64,000 nucleotides of DNA, from contig JBCCHB010000034.1 of NCBI GenBank assembly GCA_039028975.1, positions 1 through 64,000 of the forward strand. Direction: 5' to 3'. Each line of letters starts with the position of its first letter. The first letter of the stretch is position 1. Positions 1 to 12,417 of the stretch are shown here, in pieces. The notes under the pieces are model-generated. The model did no database searches. It was not told the DNA's origin and saw only the letters and a list, made by a program, of their open reading frames with translations. The translations under genes were made by a program, and so were the position numbers. The stretch is from JAHBNG01 sp039028975 (GTDB taxonomy: Bacteria > Chloroflexota > Anaerolineae > Caldilineales > Caldilineaceae).

Positions 1-24
1 GACGACGATTTTGTAGTCGAGTAA

Positions 25-130
25 TGACTTTAAGTCAGTCTCGCCTGACTTGAGTCAGCAGCATTTTGTCGGCTTTAGCCGAAACCGCGGCTTTTAGCCG
101 CAAGAGCATTCTATGGACTTTAGTCCATAG
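25..130. repeat. Run of five short palindromes
   Basis: Five small hairpins follow one another: 25-37, 45-58, 70-81, 87-101 and 111-130. All have a tiny TT, TG or TTT loop, and four of the five share the core CTTTAG or a close variant. The last has 9-bp perfect arms (CTATGGACT/AGTCCATAG). They lie just beyond the stop of the MmgE/PrpD gene, which is transcribed towards them, so they could act as a terminator or RNA-stabilising array, or be a dispersed palindromic repeat. No gene is visible in the first 175 bases. Confidence 0.6.
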
Positions 131-175
131 TGGTTGAATAAGACGAATACGATTTTGACGAATCCAGAAGATTGC

Positions 176-1552
176 TTATTCAAAGCGGAGTAAGTTTAAG
201 AAGCTATCAATATCCGCAAGTTGCTCGAAATGCCAAAGCTGCTCCAGCAACTTAGCCGCTGAATGCTTGCCTAATTTCCCCTCAGCCAATCCAATAAACT
301 TGGCCTCTAACTCATCTCGGATTAGCGGTCGCTGTGGCATTCCACGAGCATAGTCAACTGTCATATCGAGTACGCTCCCGTCAGCCAGCTTTACGGTGAC
401 TACCGCCGGTTCTTGAGTACTCAGATCACTACTACCCTTCACAACAGGATGGGTTTCTAGCACAATACGGTCTAGCCAGGTCCGAATCTCTGGCTTAAAG
501 ATACTCTCTTCATCAAAGTCGCCCGGCAGCACTGCGCCGTTGAGCAGCGCAATCGAGAGACAGTAGGCCATACAGAAGCGCGCTTCTGTATCATTCACGG
601 GGTGAGTATAGGGCAAAATGGACGCATTGTAGAATGGAATTCGAGCGTTGATCTGGGTGACATTTTCAGCAGAAAACCCGTGTTCGGAACGTAAGTCGAG
701 CAAACCATCTATGGAGCGGTGGGTATAGGCACAGCTCGGATAAGGCTTGAGCACCACACCATATGCCGCCAATGCGAGGGATTTCCCTAGGTCAGCCAAT
801 GCAGTTGCAAAGCCAGGCGCCTTGTTGGTTGCTTGCAAAGATAGCAAACTCCACTGGCCGTCCAACGTATCTGCCGCCCCCTCAATGCCCGTCCGTGCTA
901 GATAAGCCGACATGACGGCAGCCTTGGCAGCCATACCACAATGAATGGGTTTCATGGTTGTGCCAAATTGAGACTTATAACCGCCAGTATGGCTAGTAGC
1001 AATACTGATGGCATTGCCGATCCCCCTTTCATCCAGCTCAAGTAGTCGAGCGCAGGCCACAGCCCCCCCAATCGTGGCAACCGTGTTGGTTGTATGCCAG
1101 CCGATGTGGTAATGATCCAAATTCACTGCTGCCCCTACACGCATGGTAATCTCCATACCAACAATAAAAGCATCAATCACATCCATCCCAGACTTGCCTT
1201 CTGCTTCGGCAACTGCCAGGAGAGCAGCCAGCAGTACAGGGCTGGAGTGGCTGGCCGAACGCTCATCCCATGCGTTAAAATCCAATGCATGACCAGATGT
1301 TCCGTTGACCATAGCTGCCCACGGCGGGGACATGGGCTGAAGATGTCCAATAGCTGTGGAGCGACCGCTGCCCCATTGGGCAAGCGCCTCATAGTTCAGT
1401 TGGCTGGCTGGATGATGGCTGCCTGCGGTCATACAGCCAATGGTATCGATCAATGCTATGGTAGCCCAATCTTTGGCTTGCTGCCACTGGCAGGAGAACT
1501 CTCCGGCAGTGACCGTTGCTGCCCACCGAGCTAATTGTTGTAAGGCATTCAT
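176..1552 (-). CDS. MmgE/PrpD family protein
   Basis: The 458-residue product has the full length of the MmgE/PrpD (2-methylcitrate dehydratase-like) family. Recognisable segments are GHALDFNAWDERSASHSSPV near residue 90, GWHTTNTVATIGGAVACARL near 150, KPIHCGMAAKAAVMSAYLAR near 200 and KPYPSCAYTHRSIDG near 270. The family includes 2-methylcitrate dehydratase and cis-aconitate decarboxylase, but many members act on unknown hydroxy-acids, so the substrate cannot be named. It lies 51 bp downstream of an enolase-superfamily gene on the same strand. The pair may form a small sugar-acid or carboxylate catabolic operon; this is inference. Confidence 0.88.
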   Translation of the reverse strand: MNALQQLARWAATVTAGEFSCQWQQAKDWATIALIDTIGCMTAGSHHPASQLNYEALAQWGSGRSTAIGHLQPMSPPWAAMVNGTSGHALDFNAWDERSASHSSPVLLAALLAVAEAEGKSGMDVIDAFIVGMEITMRVGAAVNLDHYHIGWHTTNTVATIGGAVACARLLELDERGIGNAISIATSHTGGYKSQFGTTMKPIHCGMAAKAAVMSAYLARTGIEGAADTLDGQWSLLSLQATNKAPGFATALADLGKSLALAAYGVVLKPYPSCAYTHRSIDGLLDLRSEHGFSAENVTQINARIPFYNASILPYTHPVNDTEARFCMAYCLSIALLNGAVLPGDFDEESIFKPEIRTWLDRIVLETHPVVKGSSDLSTQEPAVVTVKLADGSVLDMTVDYARGMPQRPLIRDELEAKFIGLAEGKLGKHSAAKLLEQLWHFEQLADIDSFLNLLRFE

Positions 1553-1603
1553 GTTCAGTATCCTGGTCTGGGTACATTGATTTTCTTGGAGCGACCGTGT
1601 TGC

Positions 1604-2707
1604 TCACTTATGGATAGCTATCGGAGCGCCCAGAATGTCGGGATCAGGTGTAATTCCCAAACCAGAACGCTCCGATGGCCCCAGCTTTGCCTCATCGCGT
1701 AGGGGGCCATCTGGTGCGATGTGGGGAGACACATAGCCAGACAAATCACAACAGTTTAGGAGAAATTTAGGGGCTGTCGATACGGCCAAATGACTGATAG
1801 CCGCTGTCGTAATATCCGATCCCCACGTATCTTCAATTACCATCATAACGCCCAAATGGGTACATAGCTCTCTAGCCGAGCGAATGGCCGAGATGCCGCC
1901 AAATTTCGAAAGTTTGAGCGCTACTACATCCATACAACCTAGTTCATGGGCTTTAAGTAACGATGCCGTATCATATCCATTTTCGTCGATCTTCATGGCC
2001 ATACCCGTTGTACGCCGCACTTGGGTACATTCCTCAAGCGTATCACATGGCTGCTCCAGCATGACGTCCAAGTGGTGTACGGCTTGCCCAACACGAATGG
2101 CTTCAAGAGTGGTTGTGCCACAGTTCCAATCGCCGTAGAGTAGGGGACCTTCACCAATAGCCTCTCGAACTGCCATTAACCGCTCAACGTCGCGTCGCCA
2201 ATCGCCAGATGCACCTAGCTTGGCCTGGAATTGGCGAATCCCCTGATCATAGGCTTGTTTGGCAATAGCAGCCATCGACTCTGGTTCAATGCAAGTGATA
2301 GAGTGATAGAGTGGCGCGGCCTCCATCTGCCGTCCACCTAGTAACCTGTAGAGCGGGAGATCGGCTGCCTTGCCCATCAAGTCCCATAGAGCTATGTCGA
2401 TGGCGGATTTGGCGTAGACGTGTCCTAACAAATAGGCGTTACAACGGGCCATGAGCGCTTCGGGACCAATGGCATCTGCACCCAACAAAATAGGCGCAAG
2501 CTCTTGGATTGCTGACGCAACGCCTCCGGAATAGGCAGGTAAGTAATGAGGAATGGGGCAAACTTCCCCCCAGCCACTCATGCCTTCATCCGTACGAATT
2601 TCTAAAACGATACTCTCGACCGTGTCGCAGGTTTTGCCTGCGGCCATATTATATTTTTCGTGGCTGGTTAAGGGAACTACATAGAGATGAAGGCTTGTGA
2701 TTTTCAT
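1604..2707 (-). CDS. Mandelate racemase/muconate lactonizing enzyme family protein
   Basis: This is a 367-residue enolase-superfamily enzyme. The N-terminal capping domain (MKITSLHLYVVPL; GWGEVCPIPHYLPAYSGG) is followed by the barrel with QAKLGASGDW, the metal ligands GDWNCG, LEQPCD and KIDENGYD, then ALKLSKFGGIS and EDTWGSDITTAA. The strand-2 motif reads QAK rather than KxK, so one of the two usual lysines is replaced. Members dehydrate or epimerise acid sugars and related carboxylates; the exact substrate is unknown. It is the upstream gene of a probable two-gene operon with the MmgE/PrpD gene. Confidence 0.88.
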   Translation of the reverse strand: MKITSLHLYVVPLTSHEKYNMAAGKTCDTVESIVLEIRTDEGMSGWGEVCPIPHYLPAYSGGVASAIQELAPILLGADAIGPEALMARCNAYLLGHVYAKSAIDIALWDLMGKAADLPLYRLLGGRQMEAAPLYHSITCIEPESMAAIAKQAYDQGIRQFQAKLGASGDWRRDVERLMAVREAIGEGPLLYGDWNCGTTTLEAIRVGQAVHHLDVMLEQPCDTLEECTQVRRTTGMAMKIDENGYDTASLLKAHELGCMDVVALKLSKFGGISAIRSARELCTHLGVMMVIEDTWGSDITTAAISHLAVSTAPKFLLNCCDLSGYVSPHIAPDGPLRDEAKLGPSERSGLGITPDPDILGAPIAIHK

Positions 2708-3288
2708 AATTTGATTGAATGTAAAAATCGCATGAATGGTATATTATAAATCCCTTGCAGTTTACCACGGTCCCAGTGATTTTGAGATGTTTTCTGAAGA
2801 CAAATTAGCCGATAGGGGCGTCAGTGTGCGCTTGTCCATAAATGAAATCTTCAGTATCAATCCGCATTTATCGCTGGCTGGCTACGATGGGAAGAAGATT
2901 CTGAAGGACATTGACTCCGGTTTACTTGAATACTTTTATGCAGTTTCGTGAGCGTTATTACGGAAATTTTTCTTTCTTTCTGTCAAGATTGATTGCATGG
3001 TCTCAACATCGAAAGAGCTTCTTATCATGAATAGATATTGATTTTGCTGGACTGCCATAAAATTGTAATATTTGCAGCACCCTTAATTTGCAGGAACCTT
3101 CCCATCGATGGTATCGTTTCCTGGAAAGAAGTTATGCAGTCGTTATATTCACAGCACCCAATTACCCAAGTCTATCAACTAGCGCTGCGTAAAGTACCAG
3201 TGTCTTTATTTTGCTGCTTCTAACTTTATCGGTATCGCTACCCAAATGGGTGTCATGTGAATTCTTACCCTGAGTAAGGAGATACTAC
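2708..3288. other. Gene-poor gap upstream of the terpenoid locus
   Basis: This AT-rich stretch of about 580 bp separates the minus-strand enolase-family gene from the plus-strand terpenoid genes. Two short plus-strand reading frames (2736-2951 and 3038-3223) encode peptides I do not recognise. The region should hold promoters for both directions, but I could not assign boxes with confidence. The end carries a clear ribosome binding site, AAGGAG, 8 bases before the start at 3289. Confidence 0.4.
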
Positions 3289-4839
3289 ATGATTGCCTTC
3301 CAAGAGCAACTATTCACGGAGCTTCGTGGGCTTGTTGCTGACCTTGGAAAAGATGGCGGCCTCATCAGTCCGGCCATCTATGATACAGCCCAACTTCTTC
3401 GCTTATATCCACCTCCGGAAGGCGTTGAACCAGGACTTAACTGGTTAATCTCCCAACAGGAAGCAGATGGTGGTTGGGGAGACCCCGCTGTACCAACTGC
3501 CCGCGATGTACCCACTCTAGCTGCTCTCCTTGCAATCTTCACATACTGTCGCGATAGAGCTTCCCGCAAACTTATTAATGCAGGCCTTGAGTTCCTTGAA
3601 CATCAATCTGAACAGTGGATGGAGGTGCATATTGACACATTTCCTGTTGCCACGGAGATGCTCCTGCCTTATCTGATTCACGAGGCATGTGAAGTTGGTT
3701 TAACCATTGACCCAACGCCCTATGCGCGGCTCTTTGAACTTCGAGAAAAAAAATTACAGTATATTCGACAAAAACCATTAAAACCAGGGACCCCTCCTGC
3801 CCATTCATGGGAAGCATTAGGATTGGATGCCGATGCATCTTTACTTAATGGTTCAGGTAGCGTAGGACACAGCCCTGCTGCTACAGCTGCATGGCTTAAG
3901 AGCGCAGCCGGTAAAAACCACCTACAAGATTATATACCAATTGCTGAACGATACTTAAGTGAGGCAGCCAAAGCCACAGGGATTGACATTCCTGGAGTGG
4001 TGACTAATCCATTTCCCATCGCTGGGTATGAACTTTCATACGGTCTATATGCACTTCATATTGCTGGGATAATTAACCATGGGCTGTTGAGCGAGAGCAT
4101 AGCTCGTCAGGGGGAAGAACTTTATCAAATCTTGACTACTGGCAGCGGAGTAAGCTTTGGCAACTTCTTTGTCCCAGATGTGGATTGTACGTCTACAGCA
4201 GTCGTTGTCCTTTATAGTCTCGGGTATGATATGGATCCAGGCTATATCTGGCAGTTTCAAAATGAAGCACACTTTTATACATATAAGAATGAACTTAATC
4301 CCTCAATTCTTTCCAATGCACATGCTCTATATGCTCTAACCCTCTGTGGTGAAAGAGCCCCCTCTACAGAAGAGTTTCTTTTAGAACGTCAGCAGCCTCA
4401 AGGGCATTGGTTTCCTGACAAGTGGCATAGCTCTTGGCGTTACATGACGATGGAAACGATATTGACACTTCTAGTGTTAGGCTATGATGAGCATGCACAA
4501 TCAACAGTTCATGCGATTATTGAGGACCAACGTGTAGACGGTGGTTGGGGTATGACAGATACTTCGTCAACACTTGAGACCGCATATTGTATCCTAGCGT
4601 TGCAAACCCTCTATGCTAAAGATGATCTCAATGATGAAGCCATTGCAGCTTTAAAGCGGGGATATCATTGGTTATTAGAAAATTACAATAATGATATATT
4701 GGATCAAGAACCATATTGGTACTGCAAAGAGTTATATTCTCCCTATCGGATAGATCGTATTTATGTATTATCAGCTCTTCTATCAGTTATCAATACAGAT
4801 ATTTTTCCCGTACCAGAAGTCCCTCATTTGATTTGTTAA
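3289..4839 (+). CDS. Class II diterpene cyclase-like protein (prenyltransferase/squalene cyclase fold)
   Basis: The 516-residue protein has alpha-barrel terpene cyclase features: a QW-like repeat QQEADGGWGD at residues 56-65 and another, DQRVDGGWGMTDTSSTLETA, near 413-432. At 297-301 it has PDVDCT, matching the class II DxDD protonation motif with D297 and the presumed catalytic D299 kept and the fourth position changed to Cys. No class I DDxxD motif was seen. Length, motif position and the downstream Rv3378c-like gene fit halimadienyl or kolavenyl diphosphate synthases, which cyclise geranylgeranyl diphosphate while keeping the diphosphate. It heads a three-gene operon and has a strong AAGGAG site. 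The product skeleton cannot be predicted. By eye the locus is more AT-rich than its neighbours. Confidence 0.85.
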   Translation: MIAFQEQLFTELRGLVADLGKDGGLISPAIYDTAQLLRLYPPPEGVEPGLNWLISQQEADGGWGDPAVPTARDVPTLAALLAIFTYCRDRASRKLINAGLEFLEHQSEQWMEVHIDTFPVATEMLLPYLIHEACEVGLTIDPTPYARLFELREKKLQYIRQKPLKPGTPPAHSWEALGLDADASLLNGSGSVGHSPAATAAWLKSAAGKNHLQDYIPIAERYLSEAAKATGIDIPGVVTNPFPIAGYELSYGLYALHIAGIINHGLLSESIARQGEELYQILTTGSGVSFGNFFVPDVDCTSTAVVVLYSLGYDMDPGYIWQFQNEAHFYTYKNELNPSILSNAHALYALTLCGERAPSTEEFLLERQQPQGHWFPDKWHSSWRYMTMETILTLLVLGYDEHAQSTVHAIIEDQRVDGGWGMTDTSSTLETAYCILALQTLYAKDDLNDEAIAALKRGYHWLLENYNNDILDQEPYWYCKELYSPYRIDRIYVLSALLSVINTDIFPVPEVPHLIC

Positions 4840-4860
4840 TGTAATAGACTGCACTACAAT

Positions 4861-5745
4861 ATGGTGAATCACTATCCAACTCTTGAAGAGTTTCTTGTCG
4901 CACCAATCGAAGACATTCGTAAGATTGCACCTGAAACACTAATATTAACAAACGATGGAACACGCCGACGAGCAGCATTAGAAGGTATTGATCCGGCTAG
5001 TGATGAGTATGCCCAGTGGAGTCGTCTTCAAATGATAGATTCCCTAGCGATGCTTTTTTATCATGGAATCCGTCATATATTTACAATTGTAGTTGGAGAG
5101 ACAAATTATGCTGAATCAACTCCTCGGTACCGTGAAAAGTTATCTAAGTGGGTAGAATGGGGACTTACAGGGGAAGATGCGCTGAGAGATTATGCTGCGC
5201 GAAATTGGCGAGTTCGTTTAATTGGTACGGATAGTTGGCCAGAACTTCAGTCAACGTCCCGACGACTAGAGGCCGAAACGGCTCAGAATGATGGTCCTCG
5301 AGTTTGGTTCTTTGCGGCCTCTCATGCTGAAACCAATTGGGAATACATCTTCCGCACCTTAAAGGGAAGCGATATTACTACACGACAAGAAGCGATTCGA
5401 GCTATGTATGGTGAGGATGTACCTCTTGCGACCATGTTCTTAGGCACAGGCAAGCCAGAAATATTTCCATCTATTGTGCCGCCACTGCTTGTGGGGAAAC
5501 TTCAATGTTACTGGCGTATGCACTTAGGCTACATGGTGGATGAGCAACTGCTTCGTTCAATACTCTATGATTACGCCTATACGCGTAACACGTGGCAACA
5601 AGATAAAACAGGCCGAGCCGAAAAGGTGTTAGAATTTAAAGCGGTCTGGCAAGACCCAGATGTTATTGGTCTGGGTTTTCGTTTGGGACCATTTTGGTAT
5701 CCAACGACACGGTCCGAATTGTTGAATTCAGAGAAACCTGAATAA
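4861..5745 (+). CDS. Rv3378c-like diterpenyl transferase/diterpene synthase (Z-prenyltransferase fold)
   Basis: The 294-residue product aligns by eye along its length with M. tuberculosis Rv3378c. It has NDGTRRRAALE at residues 31-41 (compare the FDGTRR substrate site), MLFYHGIRHIF near 64-74, EAIRAMYGEDVPLATMFLG in the middle and LLRSILYDYAYTR towards the end. Rv3378c has a cis-prenyltransferase-like fold; it removes diphosphate from tuberculosinyl diphosphate and transfers the diterpene to adenosine or water. In Herpetosiphon aurantiacus a homologue makes kolavelool. D32 and R35/R36 are the likely catalytic equivalents. It starts 21 bp after the cyclase stop with no strong ribosome site, suggesting co-translation. 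The acceptor (water, adenosine or other) is unknown. Confidence 0.85.
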   Translation: MVNHYPTLEEFLVAPIEDIRKIAPETLILTNDGTRRRAALEGIDPASDEYAQWSRLQMIDSLAMLFYHGIRHIFTIVVGETNYAESTPRYREKLSKWVEWGLTGEDALRDYAARNWRVRLIGTDSWPELQSTSRRLEAETAQNDGPRVWFFAASHAETNWEYIFRTLKGSDITTRQEAIRAMYGEDVPLATMFLGTGKPEIFPSIVPPLLVGKLQCYWRMHLGYMVDEQLLRSILYDYAYTRNTWQQDKTGRAEKVLEFKAVWQDPDVIGLGFRLGPFWYPTTRSELLNSEKPE

Positions 5746-5790
5746 GCACTTTCTTAAACGTTAGTATAGCAAACGAAACCACTAATAACA

Positions 5791-6418
5791 ATGATACCAG
5801 AAGCTATAGTTTTTGATAGAGATGGGGTTTTAGCTGACTTTCAAATCTACGATGCCATTACATTCTTTCAACCTCTCCTCCCCATATCACTGAAAGAGCT
5901 TACTAACCGTTGGGAAATCCTGGGCAACAATGTAGGGTTTCCAAGAAGTGTACTAGAAGAAAAGAGCTTTTTTGTTGGATTCTGGAACAAAATATGTGAT
6001 GAACTTGATCTTTCAACAGAAACTCGTCAATGTCTTCTGCGCTTCAATTATACTCAATATATGAAGGCTTATTCGGATGCGTTCCCTGCAATGACTCATG
6101 CACGCCAACAAAAATTAAAGGTAGGTGTACTCTCTAACTTTGCATTAGCCAGTCTGGATGCTTCACTAGAAGCCATTGGCTTGCATAACTTTGTAGATAT
6201 TGCGTGCGCTGCGCCTGTCATTGGTTCGGCCAAACCCCAACCAGAAGCTTATTTAACTATCTGTCATAAGTTGAATGTCAAACCAAAAAATTGTCTCTTT
6301 TTCGATGATGAAATTGACTGTGTAGAGGGTGCTCGCACAGTAGGAATGAAAGCCTTTCATGTTGATCGTGCCAAAAAAAGGCATCAGATCCATTTGGGTA
6401 TCGTTCGTGATCTGAACA

Positions 6419-6447
<29 letters not shown>
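5791..6447 (+). CDS. HAD-superfamily hydrolase
   Basis: The 218-residue protein is a subfamily I HAD hydrolase. It has motif I FDRDGVLAD (D9, D11), motif II VLSNF, a motif III lysine in SAKPQPEAY and motif IV FFDDEIDCVEGA. All catalytic positions look intact, so phosphatase activity is plausible. It is the third gene of the terpenoid operon, 45 bp after the transferase. In M. tuberculosis a HAD-like gene (Rv3376, from memory) also adjoins the tuberculosinol genes, which suggests a conserved role, perhaps dephosphorylating an intermediate; this is inference. Its 3' end overlaps the convergent histidine kinase gene by 29 bp. Confidence 0.85.
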
Positions 6448-9166
<2,719 letters not shown>

Positions 9167-10313
9167 TAGATGAACCCTTGTCTGTCTACCTTTTGCCAAG
9201 CTTGAATAGCGTGTACCAGTAGTTTAGGCCAATGAAGGATACTATCAGTTGGATAAATGTATGAGCTGAATCTAATCCGCTTCTGCGACCGTCTCTTGTT
9301 AGGTCTAGCCAAACGGTTATATGCATTGAGCATGCAAATTTACTCCAAACATTTCATCTTGATATGGTCCAATTTCTGAAATCTTTTATAAGTCCTTAAG
9401 CATCAATGGCCTGGTTAGATACTTTATAGGATAGATATCCAGCCAAGGGTTCGTCGGGGATGATATAGGTTCTAGCATTCTGTTTTGAACATCGCTGCTT
9501 AAAAGCATTAAGTATGCAAGTGGCAAATGAAATAGTCGCAATCCTATCTACCGTATTTTGCGAATGGTCGGAGCTGACTCCTATGTGATCTCATAAAGCC
9601 TGTTTCATTGAAGAAAAAATGTCCTTTCTATTCGGAATGTCTCCGATGATGCCGGACATAAGCCAAGACTGAGCTATTCTGCCGAAGTATGAGCTACGGA
9701 AGAAGAGCAAATGATGGCTCTCTGTTAACCACACAAAGCGCTTTGAGAAATAGGCATACCGAATAGTCCTGCACGTTGGCAAGAGGGTAGAGGATAGTAG
9801 ATAGGAGGTGCAAAGTTCCACTGCGTCGAGATTTACAAGCTGATGAATTAAGCGTACTAAGTATATTACGGTACATCATAGCGTGATTTATGACGTTTGT
9901 CTATACGTCATTATACCGAGTTTTTGTCATTCTGCTGACAATCCGGGCCAATTTAGTATGGACAGGCAAAATTGGCGCCCCTTTTCAAGGTATATCGAGC
10001 TCAATCGAACAAAAATCGGGACAAAATTTGTCTAGCGAGCTACAATGTCAAATCCCTTTAACGCTACAACGTGGCTTTGTCATTTCGAGAAGAGGTTACT
10101 AAAACTATTCTCTAAATGACAAAGCCACGTTTGAAAACACGAGTTTGGCCATCCTAGTGGAGCATGGGAAAATTCTTGTTTTCTAAAAGACCGCAGCATA
10201 GCTGCACAAGATTTCTCGTTCTGACCTCTATGGCCAAAAACGGCCGCTTCATGAGCGAAACGAAAGGAATACCCGAAACGCCGTTGCAGCGTTATAAACG
10301 ATTGAAGTAGATA
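9167..10313. other. Long gap without a convincing gene
   Basis: Some 1.1 kb between the histidine kinase and the TfoX-N gene has only short frames on both strands that resemble nothing I know. The one clear structure is the inverted repeat at 10069-10130. The region may be a decayed gene or carry regulatory DNA. Confidence 0.4.
10069..10130. repeat. 17-bp perfect inverted repeat
   Basis: The arms ACGTGGCTTTGTCATTT (10069-10085) and its exact complement (10114-10130) flank a 28-base loop. No other copy was seen in the window. It resembles the small hairpin elements elsewhere here in size but shares neither their ends nor their core. Confidence 0.7.
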
Positions 10314-10685
10314 TTAATTGTTGGATTTCTTTGCTTTGGGTTTCTTTACTTTGGTTTTCTTGGCCCGCAATGCTGCCCCATATCCACTCTCGGCCCAAGT
10401 TAGCATTTCCTCGGCGCTGTCTAGTGCCTCTTCAGGAGCCTGATAATAGGACATTTGCATAGGCTTGCCCTTGCCTTCATAGGTAAATGGCTCTAGCGAT
10501 CTCGTTTCAAACTCATGCCGATTTTGATCATCCACTTTCAAATAAAGGATTGAATCAGCCACAAGGCCAAACATCAATCCATCTCGAAAAATTCCATACC
10601 CACCAAACATTCGCTTCGCGCTCACATCGGGGTAGTCTTCTAATAATTCAAGAAGATACGCAACAAAATCATTTTCAGCACCCAT
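10314..10685 (-). CDS. TfoX N-terminal domain protein
   Basis: The start is placed at the ATG at 10685, preceded by AAAGGAG with good spacing, giving 123 residues. The product matches the stand-alone TfoX N-terminal domain: AKRMFGGYGIFRDGLMFGLV followed by LYLKVDD. It ends in a lysine-rich tail (KKTKVKKPKAKKSNN) that could bind nucleic acid. Full TfoX regulates competence in Haemophilus, but single-domain relatives are widespread and of unknown role. It stands alone on the minus strand. Confidence 0.88.
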   Translation of the reverse strand: MGAENDFVAYLLELLEDYPDVSAKRMFGGYGIFRDGLMFGLVADSILYLKVDDQNRHEFETRSLEPFTYEGKGKPMQMSYYQAPEEALDSAEEMLTWAESGYGAALRAKKTKVKKPKAKKSNN

Positions 10686-10851
10686 CGATTCTCCTTTCAT
10701 TGAGCCCATGCACATTATCCTACGCTAATACGCCGACCGGTCGTGAAATTTTCATGTCTACCCATGTACTTTTCATCTACAGGATAAAATTTCACACCAT
10801 TCCAAAGATTTCTTTTTACAATAGAGATAGATAGACTTCACCCCAATAAAT

Positions 10852-12417
10852 TTGGCCTTGTCTCACGTGTCTACCATTTCAGAGAAAGCACAACCGTTAC
10901 ATCAATCTAAATTAGCTATATATGGCATTGTTTCCCGTGTGCATCAGCACGGACTTTTTGTTGTACTAGGTTTTCTGCTCATCATGGTTTATCTTGCCCC
11001 ATTTCAAAAGCCATATGATTTTGACTATGATGAGGGGATTAATCTCATGAAGAGTTTACTGGTCAACCGCGGATTTGAGCTTTATAAAGAAATCTGGTCC
11101 GATCAGCCGCCGGTATTAACCATTCTCCTCTCATGGTGGTTTTCCCTTTGGGGGCATACTGTTTCTGTTGCTCGCTGGCTTGTTGTGCTCTTATCGGCAG
11201 GGCTTGTTTGGTCGCTCTACCAAGCGGCTCGCCATGCTACATCAGTAGGTTCGGCAACCCTAGCGGTTCTGTTGCTGCTTTTTACGGAATACTACCTGCG
11301 TTTAAGTGGTGCAGTTATGGTGGGCCTGCCATCAATTGCTTTGGCCATGTTTGCCATTTTGCTGCTCCAAATTCGAAGACAGTCCCTTTGGGGGATGATA
11401 GCCTCTGGATTCGTAATGGGGCTAGCGATCCAGACCAAACTGATGGTGGCACTCTCCATTCCTGCCCTGCTTCTTTTTTTGTGGTTTGATAATGCAAATG
11501 AGACTCCGACGGATAGAAAATGGATAGAATTCGGGAATTGGCACAAACCCGCTCTATGGCTGCTCAGCATTGGCTTGACCGTTCTTGCTGTGGGCGCTAC
11601 CTATCAAGGTTTGCGGGTTGACTTGCTATTTGAACCTCATTTTGGTACAAGCACGAGATTCCATGAACCCTTTATTGTTGCCAGTTCTACCTTCCTACCA
11701 AACTTCATGACGCAACAAGCACCCTATTTGATACTGGCAATTATTGGCTCGGTTTGGGCTATCAAGAATCGTGCCATAAGTGCATTGATTCCTGGCATCT
11801 GGTTGGGTACTGCATTGGTTGCATTCAGCATTCACCGACCACTATGGTATCACCACGTATTGTATCTAACGGTTCCTTTGGTTTGGCTTTGCGCCTATGG
11901 CATTGAAGCGTGGATTCGGGCTGTAGGTCGCATAAGCATTCGGCGCGACTCTCCACCCTCACTCGTTGCTTTTGCTTTATTACTCCTATTAGGTGGCGCA
12001 TTTACAGGAATAATCGTCCTTTACCCCAAACCAATTCCTAGCCGCGTAACCGAGCAATTCGCATTTAGCCAGCCTTACACAACACCTGTCATTGTAGAAA
12101 AGCTAATCGCTGACTCGGCAACATTGCCTTCCGAGCAGCCCAACTGGCTCTTTACTGACCGCCCCTACTATGCCTTCCTTGCCAATCGCCTGACGCCACC
12201 TGAGCTTGCCGTCATTAGCCGAAAGCGCTTAACCACAGGCACGCTAACACCCCAGATGATGCTTGATGTTTTGGTCACCTATCAGCCAGAAGCCATCTTA
12301 TTGGAGCGGTTCACCTATGATCTGTCTCCCGAACTTATGGGAATCATAGAACGGGATTATCGGCTTATTCTGGAAATTCCGCCAGCCCGCTATTTTCGGC
12401 GTAGCATCATTGACTAA
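10852..12417 (+). CDS. Multi-pass membrane glycosyltransferase (GT39/ArnT-like)
   Basis: About 521 residues with some ten hydrophobic segments. The first outer loop holds the acidic signature DFDYDEGINLMKSLL followed by EIWSDQPPV, typical of the dolichyl-phosphate-mannose mannosyltransferase/ArnT superfamily (GT-C fold). Such enzymes transfer sugars from polyprenyl-phosphate donors on the outer face of the membrane. The C-terminal part (after about residue 400) is a soluble outer domain. The start is uncertain: the TTG at 10852 has no strong ribosome site and a nearby GTG is possible, but both precede the first membrane helix. Confidence 0.8.
   Translation: MALSHVSTISEKAQPLHQSKLAIYGIVSRVHQHGLFVVLGFLLIMVYLAPFQKPYDFDYDEGINLMKSLLVNRGFELYKEIWSDQPPVLTILLSWWFSLWGHTVSVARWLVVLLSAGLVWSLYQAARHATSVGSATLAVLLLLFTEYYLRLSGAVMVGLPSIALAMFAILLLQIRRQSLWGMIASGFVMGLAIQTKLMVALSIPALLLFLWFDNANETPTDRKWIEFGNWHKPALWLLSIGLTVLAVGATYQGLRVDLLFEPHFGTSTRFHEPFIVASSTFLPNFMTQQAPYLILAIIGSVWAIKNRAISALIPGIWLGTALVAFSIHRPLWYHHVLYLTVPLVWLCAYGIEAWIRAVGRISIRRDSPPSLVAFALLLLLGGAFTGIIVLYPKPIPSRVTEQFAFSQPYTTPVIVEKLIADSATLPSEQPNWLFTDRPYYAFLANRLTPPELAVISRKRLTTGTLTPQMMLDVLVTYQPEAILLERFTYDLSPELMGIIERDYRLILEIPPARYFRRSIID

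Noticed and set aside
2736..2951. 71-residue plus-strand frame
   Set aside because: No recognisable family, no ribosome site and an isolated position; at best a remnant.
3038..3223. 61-residue plus-strand frame before the terpenoid locus
   Set aside because: No motif and no start signal.
9591..9821. 76-residue minus-strand frame in the long gap
   Set aside because: Low-complexity residue use, no start signal and no known relative.
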